Below are positions 44,093 to 54,849 of a DNA stretch of 64,000 nt, in pieces. This DNA comes from Vibrio harveyi NBRC 15634 = ATCC 14126 = KCTC 12724. Its GTDB lineage: Bacteria > Pseudomonadota > Gammaproteobacteria > Enterobacterales > Vibrionaceae. Location of the stretch: NCBI RefSeq assembly GCF_001591145.1, contig NZ_BCUF01000002.1, forward strand, positions 1 to 64,000, in the 5' to 3' direction. Within the stretch, counting starts at the first letter, position 1. Every line of letters starts with the position of its first letter. A program made the translations under genes and the position numbers. The notes beneath the pieces were generated by a model that was not told where the DNA came from, did no database searches, and worked only from the letters and a program-made list of their open reading frames with translations.

Positions 44093-44662
44093 TTATTTGT
44101 TATCTCGCTCTAATGAGCGCTGACGGAGTAGTTTTTGCTGTTGGTATAGTGCGGCTTTAATCAATAAATCTTGGTCAGCTTCTCGAAGTAATTTGTACTT
44201 TAGTGTTACTACATAGCCTTGCTCGGCAGGTTCGCACTCTACTACCTGAGCGTAGCAGTAAATTGCTGCAGCAGGATGATCTAAGAAGAGCTTCACACGA
44301 ACCAGTTGGTCTTTTTCTACGGCAGAATCGCTACGGTAGCTCAGTTGGCTTGCGCCGAATTGCGTAGTCTGGAAACGGAGTGCAATGTCATCTTGTTGCG
44401 AGAGCATAAAGCTGAGCAGTAAGTTGAGTTTAGAGTTTTGAGTATCCAGCAAATGGATGACGTGTTTTAACTCTTTGTTTTGCAGCTCCAATCTCGCGTT
44501 ATCAGCTAACATATCTAAATGGCTAAATTCACTTGCGACAATAAAAGGCGCTGGAATTTCGGATTGGAAAGTCTCTTCATCTGGCAGAGCAAAGTCCGTC
44601 CCTAGCGTTTCGACGTTGATAGTCAGATTGTGGTGTACGGTAAAATATTCTTGCTCTGTCAT
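44093..44662 (-). CDS. PilZ-domain protein
   Basis: This 189-residue protein shows PilZ-like strands in its C-terminal half (VRVKLFLDHPAAAIYCYAQVVECEPAEQGYVVTLKYKLL). The first 95 residues form helices, including a leucine-rich coiled segment (ELQNKELKHVIHLLDTQNSKL). The classical RxxxR and D/NxSxxG c-di-GMP residues are not obvious, so binding may be weak or lost. The start at ATG 44662 is chosen since AAGGA lies eight bases upstream; an ATG seven codons before has no such site. Co-oriented with mfd (6-bp gap). This arrangement is known in Vibrio; the function is not. Confidence 0.75.
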   Translation of the reverse strand: MTEQEYFTVHHNLTINVETLGTDFALPDEETFQSEIPAPFIVASEFSHLDMLADNARLELQNKELKHVIHLLDTQNSKLNLLLSFMLSQQDDIALRFQTTQFGASQLSYRSDSAVEKDQLVRVKLFLDHPAAAIYCYAQVVECEPAEQGYVVTLKYKLLREADQDLLIKAALYQQQKLLRQRSLERDNK

Positions 44663-44926
44663 AATTCGGTCCTTTTCTGCCATCGAGCGCTCTCATTTCA
44701 TTTAGGAATGAGTAGGATAGGGGGTTGATTATCGCTAATCAGGTTAAGTTATCAAGTTTCCCCGTTTCTCTGGCTGAACTTTTTGCTGTAAATGGGGACT
44801 TATTGCATGTCGTTGACAAATTTAGCGATTATCTTGTCTTCTTCATTGTAAGAGTAAGGTAAGATAACCCGTATTAACTAGCTAAGTAATGGCTTCATAA
44901 CTAGATAACCAGTTGGTTTGTCCTAT

Positions 44927-46135
44927 ATGTATCATCCTATTTCTTTGTTTATTGGCTTGCGGTACCTTCGGGGACGCTCCGGAGACCGATTTAGCCGATT
45001 TGTTTCTTATATGTCGACAGCCGGTATCACAATTGGCGTGATGGCGTTAGTGACGGTGCTTTCCGTAATGAACGGTTTTGAAGCCCAGTTGAAAGAGCGC
45101 ATTTTAGGAGTGCTTCCTCATGCTGTGATTTCGCAACACGATAGTAAAACGCCTCTCAGTGAAGCTGCTCCTAAGTTCATTCAAGATATGTCGACCATAG
45201 CAAAACCAGAACCTATTGTTCGTGGTGAGGCTGTTATTCAAAGCTCTGCACAACTGACAGCTGGTTATTTAATTGGTATAGAGCCCAAACTTGGCGACCC
45301 GATTTCTAACCACCTTATCGCAGGACGTTTATCTTCTCTTCAAGCAGGTGAGTACAAAGTATTCCTTGGTCACAGCTTGGCGCGCTCATTGAAAGTGTCG
45401 ATGGGCGATAAAGTCCGTTTGATGGTCACCAATGCCACCCAATTTACCCCACTGGGTCGAATTCCGAGCCAACGTAATTTCACGGTAGCTGGCATCTTCA
45501 ATACGGGCTCAGATGTCGATGGTCAGCTTATGATTGTTAATATGACTGATGCGGCAAAGCTGATGCGTTTACCGAAAGATACAGTCTCTGGCTGGCGTGT
45601 GTTCTTCTCAGACCCTTTTATGGTGACTGATTTTGCTGATCAGCCAATGCCTGATGGTTGGCAATGGAGTGATTGGCGAGAACAACGTGGTGAGCTTTTC
45701 CAAGCCGTCAAAATGGAAAAGAATATGATGGGCTTGATGCTTGGGCTGATCGTTGGTGTTGCGGCGTTTAACATTATTTCCGCTTTGATCATGGTGGTGA
45801 TGGAGAAGCAATCTGAAGTCGCGATTCTTAAAACACAAGGAATGACTCAATCTCAAGTGATGGCGATTTTCATGGTTCAAGGCGCAAGCAGTGGTGTGAT
45901 TGGTGCCATTGTTGGTGGTGCAATGGGCGTTGCTTTATCACTTAACCTCAATGCAATTCTTGAAGCGGCGGGAGTGGCACTATTTAGCTTCGGTGGTCAC
46001 TTACCTATCGTGATTGATTCATTCCAAATTTTACTGGTGGTAGTGCTGGCGATTGCTCTGAGTCTAGCTGCAACTGTTTACCCGTCTTTCCGAGCATCTT
46101 CTGTTAAACCTGCTGAGGCACTTCGCTATGAATAA
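44927..46135 (+). CDS. lolC: Lipoprotein-releasing ABC permease LolC
   Basis: This 402-residue permease has an N-terminal membrane helix, a large periplasmic domain (about residues 45-255) and three C-terminal helices. [17 protein letters not shown] at the start and [21 protein letters not shown] match E. coli LolC closely, which supports ATG 44927 over a TTG three codons upstream. With LolD and LolE it extracts mature lipoproteins from the inner membrane and hands them to LolA. The many lipoproteins in this window (YbaY, YcfL, LpoB and others) are its clients. The C-terminal codons overlap lolD by eight bases. Confidence 0.93.
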   Translation: MYHPISLFIGLRYLRGRSGDRFSRFVSYMSTAGITIGVMALVTVLSVMNGFEAQLKERILGVLPHAVISQHDSKTPLSEAAPKFIQDMSTIAKPEPIVRGEAVIQSSAQLTAGYLIGIEPKLGDPISNHLIAGRLSSLQAGEYKVFLGHSLARSLKVSMGDKVRLMVTNATQFTPLGRIPSQRNFTVAGIFNTGSDVDGQLMIVNMTDAAKLMRLPKDTVSGWRVFFSDPFMVTDFADQPMPDGWQWSDWREQRGELFQAVKMEKNMMGLMLGLIVGVAAFNIISALIMVVMEKQSEVAILKTQGMTQSQVMAIFMVQGASSGVIGAIVGGAMGVALSLNLNAILEAAGVALFSFGGHLPIVIDSFQILLVVVLAIALSLAATVYPSFRASSVKPAEALRYE

Positions 46136-46835
46136 GCTATTAGAATGTCGTGATATTCGTAAAGTCTACCGAGAGGGTTCGTTAGATACTGAAGTGCTCA
46201 AAGGTGTAAGTTTTGATATTGATAAAGGCGAGTTAGTGTCTATTGTCGGTTCATCAGGCTCGGGTAAGAGTACGTTGCTCCACATTCTTGGAGCATTAGA
46301 CGATGCATCTCAAGGAGAAGTGGATTTTCTGGGACAGAACTTGTCTGCTTTGAGCTCCAACAAACAAGCTGCATTGCGCAATAAGCATCTTGGCTTTGTG
46401 TATCAATTCCATCATCTGCTGGCTGATTTCACAGCGGTTGAAAATGTTGCAATGCCACTGTTGATTGGTGGGGCGAAAGTTGCAGATGCGAAAGCGGAAG
46501 CAAAAGCCCTTCTGGAGAAGGTGGGGTTGGGACATCGAATGGATCATCGTCCGTCAGAACTTTCTGGTGGTGAGCGCCAACGTGTGGCTATCGCACGAGC
46601 TTTGGTCAATAAGCCTGACTTGGTTTTAGCAGATGAGCCGACTGGTAACTTAGATCACAATACGGCGCTAGCGATTTACGACTTAATGCGTGAGTTAAAT
46701 CAGGAGTCGAATATTGCTTTCTTAGTTGTCACTCATGATAACGAGCTAGCCGCGAAAATGGATCGCCAAATGCATATGCAAGATGGTTTGCTGGTGGATC
46801 GTTTTACCACAGACACAGCAACCGTGGAGGGCTAA
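46128..46835 (+). CDS. lolD: Lipoprotein-releasing ABC ATPase LolD
   Basis: This 235-residue ATPase has Walker A (GSSGSGKST, about residues 41-49), signature [15 protein letters not shown], Walker B LVLADEPT and the H-loop (VVTHD). QFHHLL after the Q-loop is the LolD-type contact region for LolC/E. It powers release of outer-membrane lipoproteins. The ATG overlaps the lolC end by eight bases, and lolE starts two bases after the stop, so the three genes form a coupled operon. Length agrees with the family. Confidence 0.95.
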   Translation: MNKLLECRDIRKVYREGSLDTEVLKGVSFDIDKGELVSIVGSSGSGKSTLLHILGALDDASQGEVDFLGQNLSALSSNKQAALRNKHLGFVYQFHHLLADFTAVENVAMPLLIGGAKVADAKAEAKALLEKVGLGHRMDHRPSELSGGERQRVAIARALVNKPDLVLADEPTGNLDHNTALAIYDLMRELNQESNIAFLVVTHDNELAAKMDRQMHMQDGLLVDRFTTDTATVEG

Positions 46836-46837
46836 TT

Positions 46838-48082
46838 TTGTTTTCATCTTTAGCATTGATGATTGGTGGACGTTTCAGTCGCGCTAAAAAGCGTAACAAG
46901 ATGGTATCGTTCATTTCTCTTTCCTCCACCATCGGTATTGCGGTTGGCGTAGCTGTCATCATCATTGGCTTATCTGCGATGAATGGCTTTGAACGAGAGT
47001 TACAGTCTCGTGTGCTTTCTGTGATTCCACATGGTGAGTTAGAGGGGGTGAATGGTCCACTGCACAACTATACCAAAACCATGAAGCAAGCCCTAAGTCA
47101 TGAGCATGTGGTTGCTGCCGCACCTTATGTTCGGTTTACGGGGTTAGCAGAAAAGGGCAGTAAGCTAAAAGCAATAGAAGTTCGCGGTGTGGATCCAGCT
47201 TTTGAGCAAGCTGTTTCTAGTATGTCTGACTTTATTGACCCACAGGCGTGGCAAAATTTTTACTCAGGTCAACAGCAAGTGATTCTTGGGCGTGGTGTCG
47301 CAAATGAGTTAAAGGTCGATGTTGGTGACTATATTACTTTAATGATCCCGCAATCAGGCAGTACGAATAAGGTACAAGCCCCAAAGCGAGTCCGAGTCAA
47401 AGTCGCTGGTTTTTTAACGCTTAACGGTCAAATCGATCATTCATTAGCGCTAGTACCACTCAAGGATGCTCAAGCCTATGCCCGCTTAGGTGATGGCGTT
47501 ACAGGTATTTCGCTGAAAACGGATGATGTGTTGAATGCACCATCAATTGTACGTGAAGTCGGTAGCCGAATTGATGTTTATGTTTACCTAAAAAGCTGGC
47601 AACAACAATTTGGCTTTTTGTACCGTGATATCCAACTTGTTCGTACCATTATGTACCTGGTAATGGTGCTAGTGATTGGTGTCGCGTGTTTCAATATTGT
47701 CTCGACATTGATGATGGCGGTTAAAGATCGCGCGGCTGAGATTGCGATTCTTCGTACTATGGGTGCAAAAGACAGTTTGATTAAGCGTATCTTCGTTTGG
47801 CAAGGCGTATTCTCGGGCGTATTTGGTAGTCTTGCGGGTAGTGTCGTTGGCGTTCTTGTCGCTCTCAACCTCACACCGATTATTAAGGGGTTGGAAGCCT
47901 TAATTGGTCACCAATTTCTTTCGGGGGATATCTACTTTGTCGACTTCTTACCATCGCAATTGCATTGGCCAGATGTTGCTTTGGTTTCAATTACGGCGAT
48001 TATCTTGAGTTTGTTGGCAACATGGTACCCAGCCTCCCGTGCAGCGAAACTTAATCCTGCGGCGGTATTGAGTTCCAAGTAA
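46838..48082 (+). CDS. lolE: Lipoprotein-releasing ABC permease LolE
   Basis: This 414-residue permease is paralogous to LolC: N-terminal block ISLSSTIGIAVGVAVIIIGLSAMNGFERELQSRVLSV, a periplasmic domain and three C-terminal helices. Another shared block is RAAEIAILRTMGAKDSLIKRIFVWQG. It starts with TTG at 46838, with GGAGG about nine bases upstream, which also fits the homologous N-terminus. It forms the LolCDE complex with the two genes before it. Presence of separate lolC and lolE, rather than a fused lolF, is normal for Vibrio. Confidence 0.93.
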   Translation: MFSSLALMIGGRFSRAKKRNKMVSFISLSSTIGIAVGVAVIIIGLSAMNGFERELQSRVLSVIPHGELEGVNGPLHNYTKTMKQALSHEHVVAAAPYVRFTGLAEKGSKLKAIEVRGVDPAFEQAVSSMSDFIDPQAWQNFYSGQQQVILGRGVANELKVDVGDYITLMIPQSGSTNKVQAPKRVRVKVAGFLTLNGQIDHSLALVPLKDAQAYARLGDGVTGISLKTDDVLNAPSIVREVGSRIDVYVYLKSWQQQFGFLYRDIQLVRTIMYLVMVLVIGVACFNIVSTLMMAVKDRAAEIAILRTMGAKDSLIKRIFVWQGVFSGVFGSLAGSVVGVLVALNLTPIIKGLEALIGHQFLSGDIYFVDFLPSQLHWPDVALVSITAIILSLLATWYPASRAAKLNPAAVLSSK

Positions 48083-48125
48083 TCTACAAAGCTCAGCGAA
48101 CAGTTCGCAAATAGCAGACAACAAA

Positions 48126-48156
48126 AAAAGGACCGATTATTATCGGTCCTTTTTAT
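48126..48156 (+). terminator. Terminator of lolCDE
   Basis: The stem AAAAGGACCGAT / ATCGGTCCTTTT with a 4-nt loop is followed by TAT. An A-run on the left may allow use on the minus strand as well. Confidence 0.85.
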
Positions 48157-48279
48157 CTATATCGTTGCTATCTCTAATTGGCTCGATGCGTTTCATACTT
48201 GAGTTACATCACCTTTCATTTCTAACGTTAACTGTTTTCCATTCAACGCGCCATAACCTGCCAACTGGTGAATAAGCGC

Positions 48280-48789
48280 TTATCGTACTTTACGCTTTTG
48301 CCAGCTTCTCACGACTGAATAACGCCAAAGACCACGAATACCGAAATAACCAATGATTGCTGACACTACGCCACAGATCGCGCAGCCAAGTAAGAACGGA
48401 GGTCCTATGGTGTTCATTTGCTGCATGATGAATTCCCACGACAATTCAAAGTGGAATGGTTGTGGTGGTACATGCATGACCAAGGCGCCAAGCTTGTAAG
48501 CAAAGTAGAACAGCACTGGCATGGTAATTGGGTTACTGATCCAAACAAGTGCGACTGATAGAGGCAAGTTAACACCAAGCATGATGGCAAGACCTGCCGC
48601 CATGATCATCTGACTCGGAAGCGGGACAAACGCCATAAACAGACCAACAGCAAAAGCACCAGACGCAGAGCGACGATTTAAACACCACAAGTTTGGGTTA
48701 TATAAAACGTTGCCGAAGACCTTCAGTGCTTTTTGGCGTTTGATCATTTCATGATCTGGCATGAAGCGTTTTATCAGCTTTCTAGGCAT
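48280..48789 (-). CDS. DUF2062 membrane protein
   Basis: This 169-residue protein belongs to the DUF2062 family, recognisable by LWCLNRRSASGAFAVGLFMAFVPLPSQM and VALVWISNPITMPVLFYFAYKLG. Three or four hydrophobic segments are expected. The N-terminus is basic (MPRKLIKRFMPDHEMIKRQK) and should stay in the cytoplasm. Function is unknown. It starts only eight bases from comEC on the opposite strand, so the two promoters must overlap each other's coding regions or leaders. This divergent pair with comEC is common in gammaproteobacteria. Confidence 0.88.
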   Translation of the reverse strand: MPRKLIKRFMPDHEMIKRQKALKVFGNVLYNPNLWCLNRRSASGAFAVGLFMAFVPLPSQMIMAAGLAIMLGVNLPLSVALVWISNPITMPVLFYFAYKLGALVMHVPPQPFHFELSWEFIMQQMNTIGPPFLLGCAICGVVSAIIGYFGIRGLWRYSVVRSWQKRKVR

Positions 48790-48797
48790 AGGACGAC

Positions 48798-51056
48798 ATG
48801 ACTCTCTTAGAAAAAAGTTTGACCTTGGCTTTATTTGTAGCGAGCGTTATTTCGTCTGCATGGTGGCCGACGATACCAGATTGGCGTTGGTTGCTGCTGG
48901 GAATAATTGCCACTGGCTCAATAATAAAATTACGACGTGGCTTATTGAGCATAGGCGTAATTTCGGGCTTTATGGTTGTCATTATCCACGGCAATGTTAT
49001 GGAGCATCAAAGACAAGCCCTGTTTCAAGCAGGGGTGAATATTACCATAAATGGCAAAGTTGACAGCCCTTTTACGCAAATAAGTCACGGATATGAAGGA
49101 ATTGCGCGTGTCCATCAGGTGAATTCTCAAAACTTGTTACCTTTTTTTAAACCGAAAATCCGGTTGATAACGCCTTTCCCACTCGCAGTTAACAGTGAGT
49201 TCACTACCGAAGTGACAATTAAACCCATCTTTGGGCTCTTAAACGAAGCAGGTCATGACGCCGAAAAGCAGGCAGTAGGAAAGGGCATTGTGGCAAGGGC
49301 GACCGTTTCAAAGGATTCAGCGTGGCTTATTCGTGAGCGATCATCATTAAGAACGCAAATTATCGCCGTCGTTCATAAGCACATTGTTCAGCTTGAACAC
49401 TTCGCTCTTATTCGTGCTTTGGCGTTTAGTGACCGTACGCTTCTGTCTCGATATGACTGGCAACTCCTACGTGATAGTGGCTTACTGCATTTGGTCTCGA
49501 TTTCGGGTTTACATATAGGAATGGCGTTTGCTTTTGGTATGAGCTTTGGGGTTGTTGTTAGGTACGCTTTGCCAAAATTTGTCTTTTTACCTTCCTTGTT
49601 TGGGCTTGCTACTGCTTTTTTGTATTCATGGTTAGCAGACTTCTCTTTGCCTACGACTCGAGCTTTTTCAGTATGTTTGATTTACTTGTTATTAAAGTCT
49701 GCTTTGATTTATTGGAGCGCTTGGCGCGTGCTGCTCCTTGCTGTAGCAATACAGTTGTGCATCGAGCCGTTTTCTGCACTCACTATGAGCTTTTGGCTGT
49801 CTTATCTCTCTGTTATCGCCGTTTTATTTGCAGTGAATTGTGTACAACATAGCCGTGGCAATTGGATTAGGAAACTGGGTACCTTATTCAAAATTCAGTT
49901 AGTACTCACTGTGTTGATCATTCCGATTAGTGGGTTGTTTTTTGCCGGGACGAGCCTCTCCTCTATTTTATATAACCTCATTTTTATCCCTTGGTTCGGT
50001 TTTGTTGTCGTTCCACTGATGTTTGTTGCACTTATCATTACCCCGTTTTCAGTGCACTTGGCGAACATGCTGTGGCAGTGGTTAGATTGGATGCTTGTAC
50101 CCCTTACTTGGTCTTTGCCATTTGCTTTGGGGAGTTGGCAATCTCTTAGCTCACAGGCAACGTTGTGGGTGCTGGTATTGGGCGTTTGTGTGCTTTCGAT
50201 GCGATTTTTAAATCGAGAAGCTTCAGGTGTTTTGTTCTTGGTCATCACAAGTCTGGTGTTGTGGTATGAACGAAAATCTGATGGTTGGCGTATTGAAGTG
50301 TTAGATGTTGGGCATGGACTTGCAGTGCTCCTAGAAAAAGACGGTGAAGTGCTTTTATATGACACGGGTAAAACATGGGCTTATGGAAGTATTGCTGAAC
50401 AAGTTATTGCTCCTATCTTGTATCGCAGAGGGTTCGGTTCTATCGACATGTTTGTCGTCAGCCACGCCGACTCAGATCATGCTGGAGGACGTGCATATAT
50501 CGAAAGGCACTTCGCCCCAGTTCGTAAGTTTAGTAGCCAAAACTACGCTAACTACCAACCTTGTATTGCAGGGGAACGATGGAAATGGCAAGCGCTAGAA
50601 TTTGAAGTTCTTTGGCCTCCGAAGTTGGTTAAACGTGCATATAACCCACATTCATGCGTGATTCGTGTCGTCGATACCAAAACGGATTTTAAGTTGCTAT
50701 TAACGGGCGATATTGAAGCCGTTAGTGAATGGATCTTGGTGAGAAAACCCGATCAGTTAAAAAGTGATGTTGTGATTGTCCCGCATCACGGAAGTAAGAG
50801 CTCTTCTAACCCCAAGTTTGTTGAAGCGATTGCCCCAAAACTGGCGATCGCATCTCTGGCAAAAGGGAATCAGTGGGGAATGCCTGCAAATAACGTGGTT
50901 TTAGCGTACGAGAACGCCAATGCGAAATGGCTGGATACGGGGAATGGCGGTCAAATAAGCGTCCTTATTGAGCAAGAGAATTGGTATTTTGAAACGAAAC
51001 GAAGTGAGACATTTGACCCTTGGTATAGGCAGATGCTGCGTAACGGAGTAGAATAA
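48798..51056 (+). CDS. comEC: DNA internalisation protein ComEC/Rec2
   Basis: This 752-residue protein carries single-stranded DNA across the inner membrane during natural transformation. N-terminal helices and an OB-fold region come first (about 50-180), then the Competence domain with [19 protein letters not shown] near 230, about ten membrane spans, and a C-terminal metallo-beta-lactamase domain. In that domain [11 protein letters not shown] (HxxxDH metal motif, about residues 552-562), LLTGDIE and VPHHGSK are visible. Metal ligands look intact, so the nuclease-like domain may be active. It leads the comEC-msbA-lpxK-ycaR-kdsB cluster, as ycaI does in E. coli. Confidence 0.93.
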   Translation: MTLLEKSLTLALFVASVISSAWWPTIPDWRWLLLGIIATGSIIKLRRGLLSIGVISGFMVVIIHGNVMEHQRQALFQAGVNITINGKVDSPFTQISHGYEGIARVHQVNSQNLLPFFKPKIRLITPFPLAVNSEFTTEVTIKPIFGLLNEAGHDAEKQAVGKGIVARATVSKDSAWLIRERSSLRTQIIAVVHKHIVQLEHFALIRALAFSDRTLLSRYDWQLLRDSGLLHLVSISGLHIGMAFAFGMSFGVVVRYALPKFVFLPSLFGLATAFLYSWLADFSLPTTRAFSVCLIYLLLKSALIYWSAWRVLLLAVAIQLCIEPFSALTMSFWLSYLSVIAVLFAVNCVQHSRGNWIRKLGTLFKIQLVLTVLIIPISGLFFAGTSLSSILYNLIFIPWFGFVVVPLMFVALIITPFSVHLANMLWQWLDWMLVPLTWSLPFALGSWQSLSSQATLWVLVLGVCVLSMRFLNREASGVLFLVITSLVLWYERKSDGWRIEVLDVGHGLAVLLEKDGEVLLYDTGKTWAYGSIAEQVIAPILYRRGFGSIDMFVVSHADSDHAGGRAYIERHFAPVRKFSSQNYANYQPCIAGERWKWQALEFEVLWPPKLVKRAYNPHSCVIRVVDTKTDFKLLLTGDIEAVSEWILVRKPDQLKSDVVIVPHHGSKSSSNPKFVEAIAPKLAIASLAKGNQWGMPANNVVLAYENANAKWLDTGNGGQISVLIEQENWYFETKRSETFDPWYRQMLRNGVE

Positions 51057-51087
51057 GAGTCTTAATGTAAGAAAACAAAGCACTTCT

Positions 51088-52836
51088 ATGTCGATAAATA
51101 CTGATGAAACGACTTGGCAGACGTTTAAGCGTCTATGGCAATTTATTCGCCTTTATAAGTCAGGTCTAATCGTTGCTGTTGTAGCATTGGTTGTTAATGC
51201 TATCTCTGATACCTACATGATCTCCTTGCTAAAACCGCTTCTAGATGAAGGTTTTGGTAGTGCGGAATCTGATTTTCTACGTACACTTCCACTTATCGTT
51301 TTCGCCATGATGTTTATTCGTGGTGTGAGCGGGTTTGTCTCTACTTATTGTCTGAGCTGGGTATCCGGCAATGTGGTAATGCAAATCCGTCGCATGGTGT
51401 TTAATCATTTTATGCATATGCCTGTTTCTTATTTCGATAAAGAAAAAACAGGCAATCTACTTTCTCGAATTACTTATGACTCTGAACAAGTTTCAGCGGC
51501 GACTAGTTCTGCGCTAGTTAGCATTGTGCGTGAAGGCGCAAGCATCATTGGTTTGTTGGTTCTGATGTTCTATAATAGCTGGCAATTGTCTTTGGTTTTG
51601 TTTGCTGTTGCACCTGTTGTTGCTTTTGGTATTAGCGTTGTTTCTAAGCGATTCAGAAAGATCTCGAGAAACATGCAGACGATGATGGGCAATGTGACTG
51701 CCTCTGCAGAGCAAATGCTGAAAGGTCACAAAGTAGTACTGAGTTATGGCGGCCAAGATATCGAAGGTAAACGCTTCGAGAAAGTAAGTAACCAAATGCG
51801 CCAACAAAGCATGAAGTTGGTGACAGCTCAAGCAGCGGCAAACCCAATCATCCAGATGATTGCGTCTATTGCTATTGTTGTGGTGCTTTATCTTGCAAGT
51901 ATTGACTCAATTAAAGACCAGTTAACGCCGGGTACATTTACTGTTGTATTCTCTGCGATGTTTGGTTTGATGCGTCCATTGAAAGCACTAACAAACGTAA
52001 CGTCACAGTTCCAACGTGGTATGGCGGCGAGCCAAACTTTGTTCGCTCTTGTGGATTTGGATACAGAAAAGAACGAAGGCAAATTCACTGTCGAGCGAGC
52101 AAAAGGCGACGTTGCAGTGAAAGATGTAAGCTTTACCTATGAAGGTTCTGAAAAGCCTGCATTGGAAAATGTCAGCTTTGATATTCCACGAGGCAAAACA
52201 GTTGCCTTAGTGGGGCGCTCAGGTTCAGGTAAGAGTACCATTGCGAATTTGTTTAACCGTTTCTACGATGTAAGTGGCGGTGCTATCTCACTTGATGGTC
52301 ATGATATCCGTGACTATGAGCTGAAAAACTTACGTGAGCAGTTTGCTCTGGTTTCGCAAAACGTGCATCTGTTTAACGATACGATTGCGAACAATATTGC
52401 TTACGCAACAGAAGGCAAGTATTCACGTGAAGACATTGAACGCGCAGCCAGCCTAGCTCACGCGATGGAGTTCATCAGTAAGATGGATGGTGGACTCGAC
52501 GCGATGATAGGTGAGAACGGTGCAAGCCTTTCTGGTGGGCAGCGTCAACGTGTAGCAATTGCTCGAGCTTTATTACGTGATGCGCCAGTTCTTATTCTTG
52601 ATGAGGCAACATCTGCTTTAGATACCGAATCTGAACGTGCAATCCAATCTGCTCTGGATGAGCTACAGAAATACAAAACCGTATTGGTGATTGCCCACCG
52701 CCTATCTACGATTGAGAATGCAGATGAAATTTTGGTTGTGGACGAAGGTGCAATTGTTGAGCGTGGTAGCCATGCCGATTTAATCGCAAAAGATGGCGCT
52801 TATGCCCAACTTCACCGAATCCAATTTGGTGCTTAA
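51088..52836 (+). CDS. msbA: Lipid A export ABC transporter MsbA
   Basis: This 582-residue half-transporter has six membrane helices (about 25-310) and an ABC domain. The ABC domain contains Walker [10 protein letters not shown] (about 375-383), the [15 protein letters not shown] signature near 480, Walker [12 protein letters not shown] and the H-loop (IAHRLST). Acting as a homodimer, it flips core-lipid A across the inner membrane. The length equals E. coli MsbA. It precedes lpxK by only five bases, so the pathway genes are coupled. It is essential in most relatives. Confidence 0.96.
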   Translation: MSINTDETTWQTFKRLWQFIRLYKSGLIVAVVALVVNAISDTYMISLLKPLLDEGFGSAESDFLRTLPLIVFAMMFIRGVSGFVSTYCLSWVSGNVVMQIRRMVFNHFMHMPVSYFDKEKTGNLLSRITYDSEQVSAATSSALVSIVREGASIIGLLVLMFYNSWQLSLVLFAVAPVVAFGISVVSKRFRKISRNMQTMMGNVTASAEQMLKGHKVVLSYGGQDIEGKRFEKVSNQMRQQSMKLVTAQAAANPIIQMIASIAIVVVLYLASIDSIKDQLTPGTFTVVFSAMFGLMRPLKALTNVTSQFQRGMAASQTLFALVDLDTEKNEGKFTVERAKGDVAVKDVSFTYEGSEKPALENVSFDIPRGKTVALVGRSGSGKSTIANLFNRFYDVSGGAISLDGHDIRDYELKNLREQFALVSQNVHLFNDTIANNIAYATEGKYSREDIERAASLAHAMEFISKMDGGLDAMIGENGASLSGGQRQRVAIARALLRDAPVLILDEATSALDTESERAIQSALDELQKYKTVLVIAHRLSTIENADEILVVDEGAIVERGSHADLIAKDGAYAQLHRIQFGA

Positions 52837-52841
52837 GCGCT

Positions 52842-53849
52842 GTGATTGAAAAAATCTGGTTCGAAAACCACCCTCTCAAGTACTTACTGTGGCCGCTACT
52901 GTGGCCACTTAGTCTGTTATTCGGTGCAATTAGTAAGTCTAAGCGACAACAATACCAATCTGGAAAAAAACAAGCGTATAAAGCGCCTGTACCTGTTGTC
53001 GTTGTTGGTAACATTACTGCTGGTGGGAACGGCAAAACCCCAGTTGTGGTGTGGCTAGTAGAGCAATTGCAGCAACTTGGTTTTAAGCCTGGAGTGGTGT
53101 CTAGAGGCTATGGCGCAAAAGCGCCGCAATATCCGTTATTGCTTGATGATAGTACGCCTGCTAAACATTGTGGTGATGAACCTAAGCTTATCTATCGCAG
53201 AACTGGCGCACCAGTGGCAGTGGATCCAGTCCGTGCTAATGCAGTGAAAGCATTACTAGAAGTGGGCGTTGATATCATCGTTACGGATGATGGGCTTCAA
53301 CATTACGCGCTTGAGAGAGATATCGAGTTTGTTATTGTTGATGGTAATCGTCGCTTTGGTAATGAAAGCCTTATACCGCTTGGCCCGCTTCGCGAAGGGG
53401 TAGAGCGTCTTTCTAACGTCGATTTTATTATCACTAACGGTGGTCAAGCTCAGCAAAACGAAATGCCAATGTCTTTAGCGCCATCGAAAGCCGTTAATTT
53501 AAAGACAAAACAGCAAGTCGAGGTGAGCGAACTGCAAGACCTCGTTGCATTTGCTGGGATCGGACATCCGCCACGATTTTTTAATACACTTAATGCGATG
53601 AACGCTGACGTTAAAGTAACGAAGGGTTTTGCCGACCATCAAGACTTTGACCAGCAAGAATTGCACACATTGGCTCAACAAGGGGCGAATGTGATTATGA
53701 CAGAAAAAGATGCCGTCAAATGTGACAGCTATGCGCAAGATAATTGGTGGTATCTGCCTGTTTCTGCTCAGTTTGAATCAAACGATGCAGAGCGAATTTT
53801 AAATCGAATAAAAGAGGTTAAAGCGACTTATGGATCACCGTCTGCTTGA
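52842..53849 (+). CDS. lpxK: Tetraacyldisaccharide 4'-kinase
   Basis: This 335-residue enzyme phosphorylates the 4' position of the lipid A disaccharide precursor. The N-terminal amphipathic/membrane anchor ([19 protein letters not shown]) and the P-loop [14 protein letters not shown] (around 58-71) are typical, as is VSRGYGAK after it. ITDDGLQH-like sequence ([18 protein letters not shown]) marks the second motif. The GTG start at 52842 is five bases after the msbA stop. Its end overlaps the ycaR start by 20 bases. It is part of the lipopolysaccharide operon. Confidence 0.95.
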   Translation: MIEKIWFENHPLKYLLWPLLWPLSLLFGAISKSKRQQYQSGKKQAYKAPVPVVVVGNITAGGNGKTPVVVWLVEQLQQLGFKPGVVSRGYGAKAPQYPLLLDDSTPAKHCGDEPKLIYRRTGAPVAVDPVRANAVKALLEVGVDIIVTDDGLQHYALERDIEFVIVDGNRRFGNESLIPLGPLREGVERLSNVDFIITNGGQAQQNEMPMSLAPSKAVNLKTKQQVEVSELQDLVAFAGIGHPPRFFNTLNAMNADVKVTKGFADHQDFDQQELHTLAQQGANVIMTEKDAVKCDSYAQDNWWYLPVSAQFESNDAERILNRIKEVKATYGSPSA

Positions 53850-54009
53850 GATTGTAGCTTGCCCTGTGTGCAAAGGTAAGCTGACGTACGATAAAGATAA
53901 TCAAGAGTTGATCTGCAAATTGGATCGCCTTGCTTACCCAATAAAAGAGGGTATTCCTGTTCTGCTTGAGCCAGAAGCTCGAACCATGAGCATGGACGAG
54001 GGACGCTAA
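53830..54009 (+). CDS. ycaR: Trm112/YcaR family small protein
   Basis: This 59-residue protein reads [20 protein letters not shown]..., and the remainder contains [21 protein letters not shown]. This is the Trm112-like (UPF0434) fold. Two cysteines form a CPVC knuckle, with a third in LICK, so metal binding may be partial. Its start overlaps lpxK by 20 bases and its stop overlaps the kdsB start (TAATG), so translation is chained. In E. coli ycaR has the same place between lpxK and kdsB. Bacterial function is not settled. Confidence 0.9.
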   Translation: MDHRLLEIVACPVCKGKLTYDKDNQELICKLDRLAYPIKEGIPVLLEPEARTMSMDEGR

Positions 54010-54767
54010 TGTCTTTTACGGTTGTCATTCCTGCACGCTATGCGTCAAGCCGCTTACCAGGTAAGCCATTGGCAGATATTGGTGGTAAACCTATGATCCA
54101 ATGGGTTTACGAGCAAGCGTTACAAGCGGGTGCAGAAGATGTGATTATTGCAACTGACGATGAGCGAGTGTCAGTGGCAGCAGAGCAGTTTGGTGGCAAG
54201 GTTTGTATGACCTCGCCAAACCACGAATCTGGCACTGAGCGACTAGCCGAAGTAGTAGAGAAAATGGCGATTCCTGCAGACCACATTGTGGTGAATGTTC
54301 AGGGTGATGAACCATTGATTCCGCCGTCTATCATTCGCCAAGTGGCTGATAACTTAGCAGGTTGCGATGCGCCCATGGCAACGCTTGCGGTGGAGATCGA
54401 ATCGGAAGAGGAAGTCTTCAACCCGAATGCGGTAAAAGTGGTCGCGGATGAGCGTGGCTATGCCATGTATTTTAGCCGAGCAACGATTCCATGGGATCGT
54501 GACAACTTTGCTAAACAAGACAAAACGATCGCAAACCCATTGATGCGTCACATCGGCATCTACGCTTACCGTGCTGGTTTTATCAATACCTATGTGAATT
54601 GGCAGCCAAGTGCACTTGAACAAATCGAGTGCCTAGAGCAGCTTCGCGTACTTTGGTACGGCGAAAAGATTCATGTGGAAGTTGCAAAAGAAGCACCAGC
54701 AGCCGGTGTGGATACGCCAGAAGATTTAGAAGCAGTACGTGCGATTGTCGCTAAGCAAGCACAATAA
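54009..54767 (+). CDS. kdsB: CMP-KDO synthetase
   Basis: This 252-residue cytidylyltransferase activates Kdo with CTP for LPS core synthesis. The N-terminal nucleotide motif [15 protein letters not shown] (about residues 6-20), the block [12 protein letters not shown] near 95-106, and [14 protein letters not shown] sequence ([15 protein letters not shown]) are family features; the metal-binding Asp lies in QGDEP. It is the last gene of the LPS operon and is followed by an intrinsic terminator. Length agrees with the family. Confidence 0.96.
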   Translation: MSFTVVIPARYASSRLPGKPLADIGGKPMIQWVYEQALQAGAEDVIIATDDERVSVAAEQFGGKVCMTSPNHESGTERLAEVVEKMAIPADHIVVNVQGDEPLIPPSIIRQVADNLAGCDAPMATLAVEIESEEEVFNPNAVKVVADERGYAMYFSRATIPWDRDNFAKQDKTIANPLMRHIGIYAYRAGFINTYVNWQPSALEQIECLEQLRVLWYGEKIHVEVAKEAPAAGVDTPEDLEAVRAIVAKQAQ

Positions 54768-54790
54768 GCTTGGTATTGATTTCAAAATTA

Positions 54791-54822
54791 GAAAAGGCTC
54801 CTCATTGAGGAGCCTTTTTGTA
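54791..54822. terminator. Terminator of the comEC-kdsB cluster
   Basis: The stem AAAGGCTCCTCA / TGAGGAGCCTTT is nearly loopless in text and ends in TTTTTG. The A-run on the left suggests it also serves the convergent ycgB gene. Confidence 0.82.
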
Positions 54823-54849
54823 TCTACGATAGATTGGAAGCTGTATCGG

